Under the pieces are notes generated by a model. The model saw only the letters and a list, made by a program, of their open reading frames with translations. It did not search any database and was not told the DNA's origin. 64,000 nt of DNA from Flavobacterium dauae (GTDB lineage: Bacteria; Bacteroidota; Bacteroidia; Flavobacteriales; Flavobacteriaceae): positions 124,001-188,000 of the forward strand of contig NZ_CP130821.1 of assembly GCF_004151275.2 (NCBI RefSeq), written 5' to 3'. Within the stretch, counting starts at the first letter, position 1. Each line of letters begins with the position of its first letter. The translations under genes were made by a program, and so were the position numbers. This document shows, in pieces, positions 8,131 to 16,496 of this stretch.

Positions 8131-8466
8131 CTATTTTTTATGCAATTCTAATTTTTCGGCGAAATAAGCACAGAAGTCGCGCATAGTATCGCTCATTTTT
8201 TTATCGTCGGTAGCACGTTCAAAAGTATCGGCCATTGCCACTAATGTTTGATGGAAAAATACCTTCATTTCGTCAACAGGCATTTCTTTTGTCCACAAGT
8301 CAATGCGTAATGTTTCCTGAACTTTGCTGTCCCAGATAGACAATAACATAGCCTTTGCCTGTTCGTTTTTAATACCGCCATCATTTGCAGTCCATCGGAT
8401 ATCATCGGGAACTTTGTTTTCGTCAACGGTAACCTTTATTTTAATTTCAGAGGTGTTGTTAGCCAT
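8131..8466 (-). CDS. gldC: Gliding motility protein GldC
   Basis: GldC is a small cytoplasmic protein that improves gliding in Flavobacterium johnsoniae. The 111-residue product starts MANNTSEIKIKVTVDENKVP and contains IRWTANDGGIKNEQAKAM and ETLRIDLWTKEMPVDEMK, characteristic of the family. The frame runs 15 codons further upstream, but the ATG at 8466 matches the family start. It overlaps the end of gldB by 8 bases. The gldB-gldC order, with nadE divergent next to it, supports the identification. Confidence 0.93.
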   Translation of the reverse strand: MANNTSEIKIKVTVDENKVPDDIRWTANDGGIKNEQAKAMLLSIWDSKVQETLRIDLWTKEMPVDEMKVFFHQTLVAMADTFERATDDKKMSDTMRDFCAYFAEKLELHKK

Positions 8467-9424
8467 ATTTTTTAGGTTTATATTTAGATTGATCAAAAAT
8501 GGTTTTGGCATCTTTTAATGCCAGTTCCTGCAAAGTTACGTTATTATTTTTCATATACGAACCAACAATTTGCCAACCAATGTAAACCCCTACGCTTCCC
8601 GGCGATTCCTGATCCAGCTCCAGATAGAACTTAGAAAAAGGGGCACGCTGTATAAAACGGGCGGCCAGCTTTATATCGTTGTCGTATAAGTATTTGTTTT
8701 CAACAAAAAACTTCCACATTTGTGCTTCATTAGCTTCGGTCCATTTTATCTGCTCTTCGGTATAGTTCATTAGTAAAGCATCGCTTGTTTCAGGTAAAAG
8801 CATCTGTTTTATGTACGTAATTTTACCCCAATAAATCATCTGACTTAAAAAAGTACGGTCTTGCGGTGGCGTTATTTTTTGTAAGGCAAAATTCTCGGCT
8901 AAATCAACGGCAATTCGGTTGGGTTCAAAATCGCCTAATGTATAAGCGTCAAAACCGCTATAAAATTTATGTTCTTTACCCAGATACGTATCTAATGAAA
9001 TGATGGAGATAGAATCGGCGTAAATGGCACGGTTTGTAATATCTACTTCAGATAAAACGGTGATTACCTTGCCCGGGTTTTCGTTAGGATAATAGTATTT
9101 GATATGTTTAAACAACAAAGACAAATTGTTTTGTAATTGAGAAAGATCGCTGAATTTCTTCTCGGTCTCGCTGTAAAGTTCCCGGAAAAGCGTGTCGTTT
9201 TTTTTCTTAAACCAGACAGAATCAGCAATGTTTGAACTTAATAAATAAGGATATTTATTTTGTAAAGCTTTAAAATTTTCAGGAGTTACCTGCATAAATT
9301 CCCGATCAAAACGTTCAATCTTAGCTTCAACAGGAACGCTTAAAACCTCGCTGTTTATCTTGTTTTCTTTTTTACATCCCATTAAAAGAATAGAGCAGAG
9401 TAGTAAATAAAACGTGTTTTTCAT
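8459..9424 (-). CDS. gldB: Gliding motility lipoprotein GldB
   Basis: GldB is a lipoprotein essential for gliding in F. johnsoniae. The 321-residue product begins MKNTFYLLLCSILLMGCKKE with the lipobox Cys at residue 17. The body contains IERFDREFMQVTPENF and ENFALQKITPPQDRTFLSQM, typical of the family, and late in the chain SPGSVGVYIGWQIVGSYM. A TATATTTG box on the minus strand lies upstream (9460-9467). The coding end overlaps gldC. Family identity is firm; the biochemical activity of GldB is not established. Confidence 0.93.
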   Translation of the reverse strand: MKNTFYLLLCSILLMGCKKENKINSEVLSVPVEAKIERFDREFMQVTPENFKALQNKYPYLLSSNIADSVWFKKKNDTLFRELYSETEKKFSDLSQLQNNLSLLFKHIKYYYPNENPGKVITVLSEVDITNRAIYADSISIISLDTYLGKEHKFYSGFDAYTLGDFEPNRIAVDLAENFALQKITPPQDRTFLSQMIYWGKITYIKQMLLPETSDALLMNYTEEQIKWTEANEAQMWKFFVENKYLYDNDIKLAARFIQRAPFSKFYLELDQESPGSVGVYIGWQIVGSYMKNNNVTLQELALKDAKTIFDQSKYKPKKYG

Positions 9425-9459
9425 CGTAAAAACGCAATAGATTTTATAATTTTAAATCA

Positions 9460-9467
9460 CAAATATA
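9460..9467 (-). promoter_or_regulatory. -7 promoter box of gldBC
   Basis: On the minus strand this reads TATATTTG, an exact TAnnTTTG match 35 bases before the gldB ATG. A TTG lies 16 bases upstream (9484-9486), just inside divergent nadE. Confidence 0.5.
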
Positions 9468-9479
9468 ACGAATCAAAAA

Positions 9480-10292
9480 ATGGCAATAGAATATAAAAAA
9501 ATAAATTCCGAAAAAATAATAAATCACATTGTAAACTGGTTGAAAAGTTATGCCGAAACAGCTCGTGTGAAAGGGTTTGTAGTGGGCATTTCAGGCGGAA
9601 TCGATTCTGCTTTGGTTTCTACTTTATGTGCCAAAACCGGATTGCCTACGTTATGTGTTGAAATGCCGATACATCAGGCTCCAAGCCAGGTTTCAAGAGG
9701 TCAGGAGCACATCGCTTTTTTAAAAAATAATTATCTCAATGTAAGCAATGCAGTTGCTAATTTAACTGCTACGTTTGATTTAATGAGTCAGCATTTGCCA
9801 TCGATCGATAACGAGGCTTTGTTAAATCTGACGTTAGCCAATACACGTGCCCGTTTGCGTATGACCACCTTGTATTACTTTGCAGGAATTAATGGCTTTT
9901 TGGTTGCAGGCACCGGAAATAAAGTAGAAGATTTTGGCGTGGGATTTTTTACCAAATACGGCGATGGAGGTGTAGATGTGAGTCCTATTGCAGATTTAAT
10001 GAAATCAGAAGTGCAGACATTGGCGGCTTATTTGGGAATTACGCAAAATATCATCAATGCAAAACCAACTGACGGCTTGTTTGGCGATGATCGATCAGAC
10101 GAAGATCAACTGGGAGCAAATTATGATGAACTGGAAGCAGCAATGAATGCTGATGCAGCAGGGAAAACCGAAGCCGATTTTTATGGTCGCGATTTAGAAG
10201 TTTTTAAAATTTATAAACGTTTAAACACCATCAATCAACATAAAATGAATCCAGTTCCGGTTTGTGAAATTTCTGATGAAGTGCGGTTTTAA
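9480..10292 (+). CDS. nadE: NAD(+) synthase (ammonia-dependent)
   Basis: Converts deamido-NAD to NAD using ATP and ammonia, the last step of NAD synthesis. The 270-residue product has the PP-loop SGGIDSA at residues 38-44, then NTRARLRMTTLYYFAG, GTGNKVEDFGVGFFTKYGDG and PTDGLFGDDRSDEDQLG. It lacks the N-terminal nitrilase (glutaminase) domain, so it should use free ammonia. It is divergent from gldB across 55 bases. Length and motifs fit the short NadE class. Confidence 0.96.
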   Translation: MAIEYKKINSEKIINHIVNWLKSYAETARVKGFVVGISGGIDSALVSTLCAKTGLPTLCVEMPIHQAPSQVSRGQEHIAFLKNNYLNVSNAVANLTATFDLMSQHLPSIDNEALLNLTLANTRARLRMTTLYYFAGINGFLVAGTGNKVEDFGVGFFTKYGDGGVDVSPIADLMKSEVQTLAAYLGITQNIINAKPTDGLFGDDRSDEDQLGANYDELEAAMNADAAGKTEADFYGRDLEVFKIYKRLNTINQHKMNPVPVCEISDEVRF

Positions 10293-10360
10293 CTTAAAAA
10301 CAACAATTACATTCACAGGATTTCGTAAATTTATAAATCGTAATTTTAAATATAAAATAA

Positions 10361-11401
10361 ATGACTACAAAAGCTTACGCAGCTTTCAATGCGGTTGATC
10401 CGTTGCAAGCACATACCATAGAAAGAAGATCCTTAAACGCTAAAGACGTATTTATAAAAATAGAATACTGCGGTGTTTGCCACAGCGATTTACACACGGC
10501 AAAATCTGATTGGGGACCAACAAATTATCCTGCGGTTCCCGGCCATGAAATCATTGGTAGGGTAGAAGCTGTGGGCAATGAAGTTACACAGTTTAAAGTT
10601 GGTGAAATTGTTGGGGTGGGTTGTATGGTAGAATCGTGCAAACACTGCCATTCATGCAACGAAGGTTTAGAACAGTATTGCGAAAATGGTTTTACGGGTA
10701 CCTATAATTCTACAAAATCTAAATATGGAGGAGTTACTTATGGCGGATATTCTGAAAATATCGTGGTAGAAGAAGATTTTGTATTACACATTCCCGATAA
10801 TCTACCCTTAGAAAATGTAGCACCTTTATTGTGTGCCGGTATTACCACGTGGTCGCCTTTAAGTCATTGGAACATTCAAAAAGGAGACAAAGTAGGCATT
10901 GTTGGCTTGGGCGGATTAGGACATATGGGCGTAAAATTTGCCAAAGCAATGGGTGCACACGTGGTAATGATTACAACGTCAGCGTCTAAAGGTGCAGATG
11001 CAATGAGTTTGGGTGCCGATGAAGTTCTGATTTCAAAAGATCCGGAACAAATGAAAAAACACGCATATAGTTTTGATTTTCTGTTAAATACCATTCCGGT
11101 AGCACATGATGTAAACCCTTATTTGTTGTTATTGAAGTTAGACAAAACAATGTGTATGGTTGGTGCTATTGAACCATTGCCGGGCGTTCATGGTGGTGTG
11201 TTGATTAACAAACGAAGAAACATTGCCGGATCGTTAATCGGCGGAATTAAAGAAACACAGGAAATGCTCGATTTTTGTGGAAAACACGGAATTGTTTCTG
11301 AAGTGGAAGTGATCCAAATGAAGGATATCAACGAGGCTTATATTCGTATGCAAAAATCAGATGTGAAGTATCGTTTTGTAATTGATATGAAAACGTTGTA
11401 A
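10361..11401 (+). CDS. Zinc-dependent NAD(P) alcohol dehydrogenase (YahK/cinnamyl-alcohol dehydrogenase type)
   Basis: Medium-chain dehydrogenase/reductase of 346 residues. The catalytic zinc site is visible as CGVCHSDLHTA and PGHEIIGRV, the structural zinc site as ESCKHCHSCNEGLEQYC (four Cys), and the nucleotide-binding loop as GIVGLGGLGHMGVKFAKAMG. NADP preference is likely for this subfamily but is not proven here. Such enzymes reduce a range of aldehydes. The gene stands alone, 68 bases after nadE, and is followed by a strong terminator. Confidence 0.92.
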   Translation: MTTKAYAAFNAVDPLQAHTIERRSLNAKDVFIKIEYCGVCHSDLHTAKSDWGPTNYPAVPGHEIIGRVEAVGNEVTQFKVGEIVGVGCMVESCKHCHSCNEGLEQYCENGFTGTYNSTKSKYGGVTYGGYSENIVVEEDFVLHIPDNLPLENVAPLLCAGITTWSPLSHWNIQKGDKVGIVGLGGLGHMGVKFAKAMGAHVVMITTSASKGADAMSLGADEVLISKDPEQMKKHAYSFDFLLNTIPVAHDVNPYLLLLKLDKTMCMVGAIEPLPGVHGGVLINKRRNIAGSLIGGIKETQEMLDFCGKHGIVSEVEVIQMKDINEAYIRMQKSDVKYRFVIDMKTL

Positions 11402-11410
11402 ATTAAATAG

Positions 11411-11448
11411 AAATAAACCAAGATGGTTACCGTCTTGGTTTATTTTTT
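11411..11448 (+). terminator. Intrinsic terminator after the alcohol dehydrogenase
   Basis: The perfect 13-bp stem AAATAAACCAAGA/TCTTGGTTTATTT has a 9-base loop and a following T run. It lies 10 bases after the stop and may also serve the convergent small gene. Confidence 0.88.
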
Positions 11449-11455
11449 AAAATAG

Positions 11456-11725
11456 TTAATCTTGATGTTCTTCGTCGTCAAAATCTTCTTCATCAGAAAT
11501 TTCATCAAACTGACTCATAATCTGGTCAATTTCTTCATCAGATAATTCTTCTTCTACTTCAATTTCTTCTAACAACGATTCAAATTTCTTGATATGTTTT
11601 TTCATTTTTTTAGCAAGATCTTCGTATTCGCCCAATAATTTTTTGTACGATTTAATAATTGATTTCTGCTTTTTTAATTGCTTGCTTTGTTGTTTGAATT
11701 TCTTTTTTAATTGATCTTTTTTCAT
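11456..11725 (-). CDS. Small charged coiled-coil protein, function unknown
   Basis: The 89-residue product has two halves of opposite charge. Residues 1-30 are strongly basic (MKKDQLKKKFKQQSKQLKKQ), and the last 35 are almost all Glu/Asp (ELSDEEIDQIM, DEEDFDDEE). The middle (about 20-55) has heptad-like Leu/Ile spacing and should form a coiled coil. There is no signal peptide or known domain. It is convergent with the alcohol dehydrogenase. The ATG start and unbroken biased composition support a real gene, but I do not recognise its function. Confidence 0.7.
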   Translation of the reverse strand: MKKDQLKKKFKQQSKQLKKQKSIIKSYKKLLGEYEDLAKKMKKHIKKFESLLEEIEVEEELSDEEIDQIMSQFDEISDEEDFDDEEHQD

Positions 11726-11974
11726 AGTAAAACGTTTTTTGTTGCATTAAAATTAACGAAAAAAAATGAAAACAAGCCCTTTATCTGTAGATTTATGAAA
11801 ACAACGGTTTAAATATAAAGTGCTCACAAAGTATATTTTTACTTTTTTACCCCGGTCTCGCGGAACCAATCCCGATCTCGCGGATTTGCAATCCGTGAAA
11901 TGAAAGAGTAGAGTGGAAACCCGATAACGCCAGCATCTTGCTGGTGCCGTGATAAAAAAGTAAAGCCCTGCAAT
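11726..11974. other. Gene-free region leading into the Rhs remnant
   Basis: Between the coiled-coil gene and the Rhs fragment I see only the repeat at 11871-11949 and a partial copy of its first words (GGTCTCGCGG) at 11855-11864. A 120-codon minus frame (11753-12115) reads through the repeat and the Rhs fragment antisense and is not a gene. Confidence 0.55.
11871..11949. repeat. Copy A of a repeat flanking the Rhs cassette region
   Basis: The repeat has two hairpin words, CGGATTTGCAATCCG and CCAGCATCTTGCTGG, introduced by CCGATCTCGCGG and joined by about 30 variable bases ending CCGATAACG. The same architecture recurs at 13449-13513. The minus-strand translation gives the frequently mis-annotated DCKSARS peptide. 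Confidence 0.7.
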
Positions 11975-12326
11975 TTGCAAGCGCTTTTTTATATTTACGA
12001 TAAAGTTATTCAAATGTACTATTATGGAGCGAGGTATTACGACCCAAGAATTAGTATATTTGTAAGTGTTGACCCGCTGGCGGAGCAAACTATGACGCCT
12101 TATCAGTATGTTCATAATAATCCGATAAATCTTATTGACCCCAACAGGGATGAGTAAATATGGAATTGATAGCGATTCAAATATAAATTGGGATTATACC
12201 CCCAAAGGGAAGTTTGTAAAAACTCATTATGAAGATGGAACACCAGACGGGGATAGAGGCTTTTACCATTTTTTTAAATCAAATCCTAAATATAATAAGC
12301 GTATGCCTGCGTTTCACCATATTTAA
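11975..12326 (+). pseudogene. Rhs/YD-repeat core C-terminal fragment with frameshift and short toxin-tip remnant
   Basis: The first reading frame (to 12157) gives MYYYGARYYDPRISIFVSVD, then PLAEQ, PYQYVHNNPINLID: the Rhs-associated core motif that precedes variable toxin tips. The family next has DPTG. Here CCCCAACAGGG carries one extra A (12143-12144), so the frame ends after DPNRDE, and the DPTGMSKYGIDSDSNINWD continuation is in the next frame. That frame runs only to 12326 (ending KYNKRMPAFHHI), far too short for a full toxin. No upstream Rhs shell is present. I read this as a decayed orphan Rhs tip cassette. Confidence 0.85.
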
Positions 12327-12347
12327 ATAAAACAATAAAATATAACA

Positions 12348-12821
12348 ATGCGAGTTTTAATTATATTAATTAGCACAATGATTCTATGGTTCTGTTCTAC
12401 TAAAAATGTGGTTTTTAAGAATGAACTATTTAAAAAGGAATTAGATAATTTTATTACGGAAGGAAAAAACGAAGGGAATGTTTTACATTTAACTATTGCT
12501 GATGAAAGCGATATATTTGAAGAAGTAATTGATAAAAACAAAGAACATATATTTTTGACTTTTTATTATTACCCTCCTAAAAGTTGTGTTGGCTTTTATA
12601 AATCTTTTCAGTATAAAGAGAAATTAATCATTTTATATAATTTTTCTGAAAAGATAAGATTTTCAGATTTATTAAATATTGAAAAGGAAGCTATAAAATG
12701 TACTGATAATTTATTATTTAAAGGCTTTATGGATATACCTCTTAAAAGACGATATTATTTTAAAAGTCTCGACAAGTTGGTAGAAATTAAAGAAGACGGA
12801 TCTTTAAGAACAGTTGAATAA
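12348..12821 (+). CDS. Small lipoprotein-like protein, candidate Rhs-toxin immunity protein (copy 1)
   Basis: The 157-residue product starts MRVLIILISTMILWFCSTKN, a hydrophobic leader with a Cys at residue 16 in lipobox position. The core HLTIADESDIFEEV and CVGFYKSFQYKEKLIILY is nearly identical to the next gene, ending GSLRTVE in both. It follows directly after a toxin-tip remnant, the place where immunity genes sit in Rhs and other polymorphic toxin systems, and the unit of remnant plus this gene is duplicated in tandem. I recognise no domain, so the immunity role is inference from position. AT-richer than the flanking core genes by eye. Confidence 0.7.
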   Translation: MRVLIILISTMILWFCSTKNVVFKNELFKKELDNFITEGKNEGNVLHLTIADESDIFEEVIDKNKEHIFLTFYYYPPKSCVGFYKSFQYKEKLIILYNFSEKIRFSDLLNIEKEAIKCTDNLLFKGFMDIPLKRRYYFKSLDKLVEIKEDGSLRTVE

Positions 12822-12822
12822 G

Positions 12823-12972
12823 GTAATACCTGATGGAGATAGAGGTTTTTATAATTCTTTTAAATTAGATTCTAAGTATAATAAGCGTATGCCTGCGTTT
12901 CATCATATTTATTCACCACATTTAAATAAAACAATAAAATATAACAATGAGAGTTTTAATTATATTAATTAG
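12823..12972 (+). pseudogene. Second Rhs toxin-tip remnant (C-terminal end only)
   Basis: An open frame without a start codon reads VIPDGDRGFYNSFKLDSKYN, then KRMPAFHHIYSPHLNKTIKY, and stops at 12972. It matches the end of the first tip remnant (PDGDRGFYHFFKSNPKYNKRMPAFHHI). The first copy has lost 13 bases after the HH codons and so ends early. The frame overlaps the next lipoprotein gene by 26 bases, an overlap typical of toxin-immunity junctions. It starts just after the stop of copy 1, so it has no way to be translated as a toxin. Confidence 0.75.
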
Positions 12973-13432
12973 TTCTTTTTTTATAAGCTCGTGTTCGTCT
13001 AATTCCCAAGTAACTTTTAAGAGCCATAAAATTAGTAATGAGTTAGATTCTTTTTTAGAAGAAAATAAGCAGAATAATGAAAAAGTTATACATTTAACAA
13101 TAGCAGACGAAAGTGATATATTTGAAGAAGTAGTAGCAAATAATGAAGAAGATATTTATTTAAGTTTTTATTATAGTGCACCTGAAGGTTGTTTAGGATT
13201 TTACAAATCCTTTAAATATCGAGGAAGGCTAATTCTTTTGTATGATTTTTCTGAACGAATAAAATTTTCAGATATTATTGAAATACACAAAGAATCAGTA
13301 AAATGTAATGATAGTTTATTATTGCACGGACAGATGGATGTACCACCTAAAAAGAACTACTATTTTAAAAATAGAGATAAGGATAAATTAATTGAAATTC
13401 AAGCAGATGGGGCTTTAAGGACAGTTGAATAA
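12947..13432 (+). CDS. Small lipoprotein, candidate Rhs-toxin immunity protein (copy 2)
   Basis: The 161-residue paralogue of 12348-12821 has a clear lipoprotein signal: MRVLIILISSFFISSCSSNS, lipobox Cys at residue 16. It shares HLTIADESDIFEEV, GFYKSFKYRGRLILLYDFSE and the GALRTVE end with copy 1, and differs mainly in the linker after the Cys. Its ATG lies inside the overlapping tip remnant. The unit repeats about 586 bases after the first. Immunity to a periplasmic or envelope-acting toxin is an inference; no known immunity domain is recognised. Confidence 0.75.
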   Translation: MRVLIILISSFFISSCSSNSQVTFKSHKISNELDSFLEENKQNNEKVIHLTIADESDIFEEVVANNEEDIYLSFYYSAPEGCLGFYKSFKYRGRLILLYDFSERIKFSDIIEIHKESVKCNDSLLLHGQMDVPPKKNYYFKNRDKDKLIEIQADGALRTVE

Positions 13433-13448
13433 GTAATGTTCCAGATTT

Positions 13449-13513
13449 CCGATCTCGCGGATTTGCAATCCGTGTCTTTGAAAAGCAAGAGCCTCCGATA
13501 ACGCCAGCATCTT
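13449..13513. repeat. Copy B of the repeat flanking the Rhs cassette region
   Basis: The sequence opens with CCGATCTCGCGGATTTGCAA and continues TCCGTG, a variable spacer, CCGATAACGCCAGCATCTT. It matches copy A (11871-11949), but the final CCAGCATCTTGCTGG hairpin is truncated after CATCTT. The same orientation makes A and B direct repeats around the tip/immunity cassettes. Confidence 0.7.
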
Positions 13514-13558
13514 TTAAATTTAGTAACGGTATAAATAATATTAAAACTTGTATAACTC

Positions 13559-13936
13559 ATGGAACTTTTAAAAAAAATAATTATTTTAAGTTTAGTTTTT
13601 GTTACTGTAATGTCTTGTAACAAACTGTCTGACTTTTTTTTACCTAAAGGAAGCTGTGAAGATGTTGCTTCAATTTTTAGAGAAATTGAATGCCTACAAA
13701 TATTTGAAAAATTACCGGCTTGGGATTCACCATATATGAAATCGGAAGGTACGCATTTATTAACGGGGGAAAAATGTGTCTGTGAAGATGACACTCGATG
13801 GTTAAATACATACAGAAATATATTAGAAAAAGGGGACACCATTGTTAAACGTAAAGGGGAACTATCCTTTTCAATTCACAAAAAAGATACTGTAATAGTA
13901 GTAAAATGGGAATGTGAAGGTAAGGTCTATGAGTAA
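13559..13936 (+). CDS. Small lipoprotein of unknown function next to Rhs remnants
   Basis: The 125-residue product has a lipoprotein signal (MELLKKIIILSLVFVTVMSC, Cys at residue 20). Four further Cys (GSCEDVAS, IECLQIF, KCVCEDD) and one near the end (WECEGKVYE) suggest disulfides in the periplasm. It lies directly after repeat copy B, in the same orientation as the two candidate immunity genes. It could be another orphan immunity protein or an unrelated lipoprotein. No family recognised. Confidence 0.65.
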   Translation: MELLKKIIILSLVFVTVMSCNKLSDFFLPKGSCEDVASIFREIECLQIFEKLPAWDSPYMKSEGTHLLTGEKCVCEDDTRWLNTYRNILEKGDTIVKRKGELSFSIHKKDTVIVVKWECEGKVYE

Positions 13937-14022
13937 AAAATATAATTTCCGGTAACCAAATAGCCTATGGGCTTGTTGAAAAAGCACTGATTTCTTCCCT
14001 TTTAACAAGCTCAGGGTGGGAA

Positions 14023-15375
14023 TTAAAACCCTAAAATCATTTTCGCAATGGTAAAATAAATCAAAATTCCAAAAATATCGTTGCTGGTGGTAATAAACGG
14101 ACCGGTAGCAATAGCGGGATCCACGCCGTATTTATGCAACATAATTGGGATAAAAGTTCCTATTAAGCTTGCTAAAATCATTACGGTAACCAATGCCAGT
14201 ACAATGGTTGACGAGATTTCATAAGTGGTACCCATAATAAAATGTGTTGCCAATAAAAGCAATGCGGCAAGAATAGTGCTGTTTAAAAGAGCCAACAACA
14301 TTTCTTTACCCAAACGTTTCCATAACGAACCTGATAAACTGTTGTTTGCCAAACCCTGTACCACAATTGCAGACGATTGTACACCTACATTTCCTGCCAT
14401 TGCGGCAACCAATGGGGTAAAGAAAAACAAAGTGGCATATTTGGTCATGGCATCGCTAAAACTTTGGGCAACGTTTACGGCAATAAAACTGCCTATTAAT
14501 GCCAGAAGCAGCCAGGGTAAACGTGCTTTTGTAAGTTCCCAAATACTGTCGTCGGCTTCAACGTCTTGCGAAATACCCGCCGCCATTTGGTAATCACGGT
14601 CGGCTTCCTCTTTAATCACGTCAACAACGTCGTCAATGGTAATTCTTCCCACCAAACGCCCGGTTTCGTCAATCACGGGAATGGCTTCCAAATCGTATTT
14701 TTGCATAATACGTGCCACTTCAACATCATCGGTATCTACTTTTACATAATCTACTTTGGGTATGTAAATATCTTTAATTTGAGTGGTGGTTGATGAGGTA
14801 ATTAAGTCTTTTAAAGACAAACGACCTTTTAAACGGTCTTCATCGTCAACAACATAAATAGAGTGTACGCGTGAAACGTTTTCGGCTTGTTTTCGAATTT
14901 CCTGAATGCAGGTCAGTACATTCCAGTTTTCGTTTGCCTGAATGTATTCTTTTGCCATTAAACCACCGGCAGTATCTTCGTCATAACGAAGCAACTCTAC
15001 AATGTCTTTGGCGTGTTCAAAATCTTCTAACTCCGAAATAACCTCGTCTTTCATTTCTTCGGAAAGTTCCGAAATAATGTCGGCGGCATCATCGGTGTCC
15101 ATTTCGTCTAATTCCTCGGCAATTTCTTTGGCAGAAAGATTGTTCAGGATTTTTTCGCGGACTTCTTCATCCAATTCCAATAGAATTTCCGAAGTAACTT
15201 CAGAATCAAGGATTTTAAACAGATAACCCGCATCTTCTCCTTTTAATTCATTCATTAATTCGGCAATATCAGCAAAGTGTATATCCTCAAGACTTCGAAG
15301 TATTTCGCGCTCGTTCTTGTCGGCAATAAAGCCTTCGATTTCCTGGATAAATTCTTTACTGATTTTGAATTCCAT
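14023..15375 (-). CDS. mgtE: Magnesium transporter MgtE
   Basis: Mg2+ channel/transporter of the inner membrane. The 450-residue product has the MgtE N domain (about 1-125, superhelical, acidic: [16 protein letters not shown]), two CBS domains (about 130-255; [19 protein letters not shown] and [20 protein letters not shown]) and five membrane helices in the last 170 residues, with [15 protein letters not shown] and the pore-lining [18 protein letters not shown] and N domains gate the channel by Mg2+ level. The ATG overlaps the end of rsmA by 20 bases. Confidence 0.95.
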   Translation of the reverse strand: MEFKISKEFIQEIEGFIADKNEREILRSLEDIHFADIAELMNELKGEDAGYLFKILDSEVTSEILLELDEEVREKILNNLSAKEIAEELDEMDTDDAADIISELSEEMKDEVISELEDFEHAKDIVELLRYDEDTAGGLMAKEYIQANENWNVLTCIQEIRKQAENVSRVHSIYVVDDEDRLKGRLSLKDLITSSTTTQIKDIYIPKVDYVKVDTDDVEVARIMQKYDLEAIPVIDETGRLVGRITIDDVVDVIKEEADRDYQMAAGISQDVEADDSIWELTKARLPWLLLALIGSFIAVNVAQSFSDAMTKYATLFFFTPLVAAMAGNVGVQSSAIVVQGLANNSLSGSLWKRLGKEMLLALLNSTILAALLLLATHFIMGTTYEISSTIVLALVTVMILASLIGTFIPIMLHKYGVDPAIATGPFITTSNDIFGILIYFTIAKMILGF

Positions 15376-16150
15376 AAGCTTCTATTTTTTGCGTTAATGA
15401 AATAAATTCTTCTACGTTTAATTGTTCGGGACGAAGGTTGAACACTTCGTCTTCTTTAATTTGATCTGATAAAAAGCTTTTTAAACTGTTTCTCAGTGTT
15501 TTTCTGCGTTGGTTAAAAGCCGATTTTACCACGGTAAAAAACAATTTTTCATTGCACGGCAGCGAGTAATCTTCTTTTCGGATCATTCGCATTACGCCCG
15601 ATTTTACTTTGGGTGGTGGCGTAAAAACGTGTTCTGATACGGTAAACAGGTATTCGGTATCGTAAAAAGCCTGTGCTAAAACCGACAATATTCCGTAGGT
15701 TTTGCTGCCTTTTTTCTCGCAAATGCGTTCGGCAACTTCCTTTTGAAACATTCCCGAGAATTCCGGTATCTGATCGCGCATTTCTAAAACCCTGAAAACA
15801 ATCTGTGTTGAAATATTGTACGGAAAATTGCCAATAATGGCAAAAGGTTCTTCGTTAAAAATCTTCTTTAAATTGTATTTCAAAAAATCTTCGCCAATAA
15901 TGTGGTTGTGCAATTTTGGATAGTGTTTTTCCAGATAGGCAACCGATTCGGTATCAATTTCAACCACAAAGGTTTCTACCGGTTTTTCTAAAATATACTT
16001 GGTTAGCACGCCCATTCCCGGACCAATTTCCAATACTTTGTTGTAACCGTTAAGCGTTAAGGTGTCAGCAATATTCTTTGCAACGCTTTCATCGTTTAAA
16101 AAATGCTGACCCAAATGCTTTTTTGCCCGGACTTTATCCTGATTACTCAT
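15356..16150 (-). CDS. rsmA: 16S rRNA (adenine1518-N6/adenine1519-N6)-dimethyltransferase
   Basis: RsmA (KsgA) dimethylates two adjacent adenines in helix 45 of 16S rRNA during 30S maturation. The 264-residue product shows [18 protein letters not shown], the SAM motif [11 protein letters not shown], and NFPYNIST (the N-x-P-Y catalytic motif). [14 protein letters not shown] and [14 protein letters not shown] lie in the C-terminal part. The ATG overlaps the upstream DUF4286 gene by 8 bases and the end overlaps mgtE, so the three form an operon. Confidence 0.96.
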   Translation of the reverse strand: MSNQDKVRAKKHLGQHFLNDESVAKNIADTLTLNGYNKVLEIGPGMGVLTKYILEKPVETFVVEIDTESVAYLEKHYPKLHNHIIGEDFLKYNLKKIFNEEPFAIIGNFPYNISTQIVFRVLEMRDQIPEFSGMFQKEVAERICEKKGSKTYGILSVLAQAFYDTEYLFTVSEHVFTPPPKVKSGVMRMIRKEDYSLPCNEKLFFTVVKSAFNQRRKTLRNSLKSFLSDQIKEDEVFNLRPEQLNVEEFISLTQKIEAYGIQNQ

Positions 16151-16457
16151 GCTCGCTGATGATTTCTAAATCGGTGCGGAACGTTAACATTTTATCGGCA
16201 AAGCGTTCCATACCTTCATTTCGCAATAAAGGGGCGTGATTTTGTTTGTAATCTGCCAAAGCTTCTTTGCTTGGTGCAAAATATTGTGCAGAATAAGTAA
16301 CCCCGCCCATATCTTCATCAACCAACACTTTTACCAGGCGTGCCGATGTAAAGCAACCGGTATTCAACACGTCTTTAATGTGTTTGGTTTGCATCCATTG
16401 AAGCCATTCATCGTGAACCGATTCGTCTATATTTATGGTAACGTTGTAAATAATCAT
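16143..16457 (-). CDS. DUF4286 family protein
   Basis: The 104-residue cytoplasmic protein has the DUF4286 pattern, a ferredoxin-like dimeric alpha/beta barrel fold: [20 protein letters not shown], then [11 protein letters not shown] and [10 protein letters not shown]. The family is common in Bacteroidota and often lies beside rsmA. No biochemical role is known. The stop overlaps rsmA by 8 bases. Confidence 0.85.
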   Translation of the reverse strand: MIIYNVTINIDESVHDEWLQWMQTKHIKDVLNTGCFTSARLVKVLVDEDMGGVTYSAQYFAPSKEALADYKQNHAPLLRNEGMERFADKMLTFRTDLEIISEHE

Positions 16458-16496
16458 AATTTTTGTTTTTTAGTTTTGTTGATTTAGCCGAACCTC

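Noticed and set aside
11753..12115. 120-codon minus-strand frame containing DCKSARS
   Set aside because: Antisense to the Rhs fragment and repeat copy A; the same peptide arises from copy B (13399-13842 minus), so it follows the repeat rather than a gene.
13399..13842. 147-codon minus-strand frame
   Set aside because: Antisense to the small lipoprotein and repeat copy B; the sense gene has a proper lipoprotein signal.
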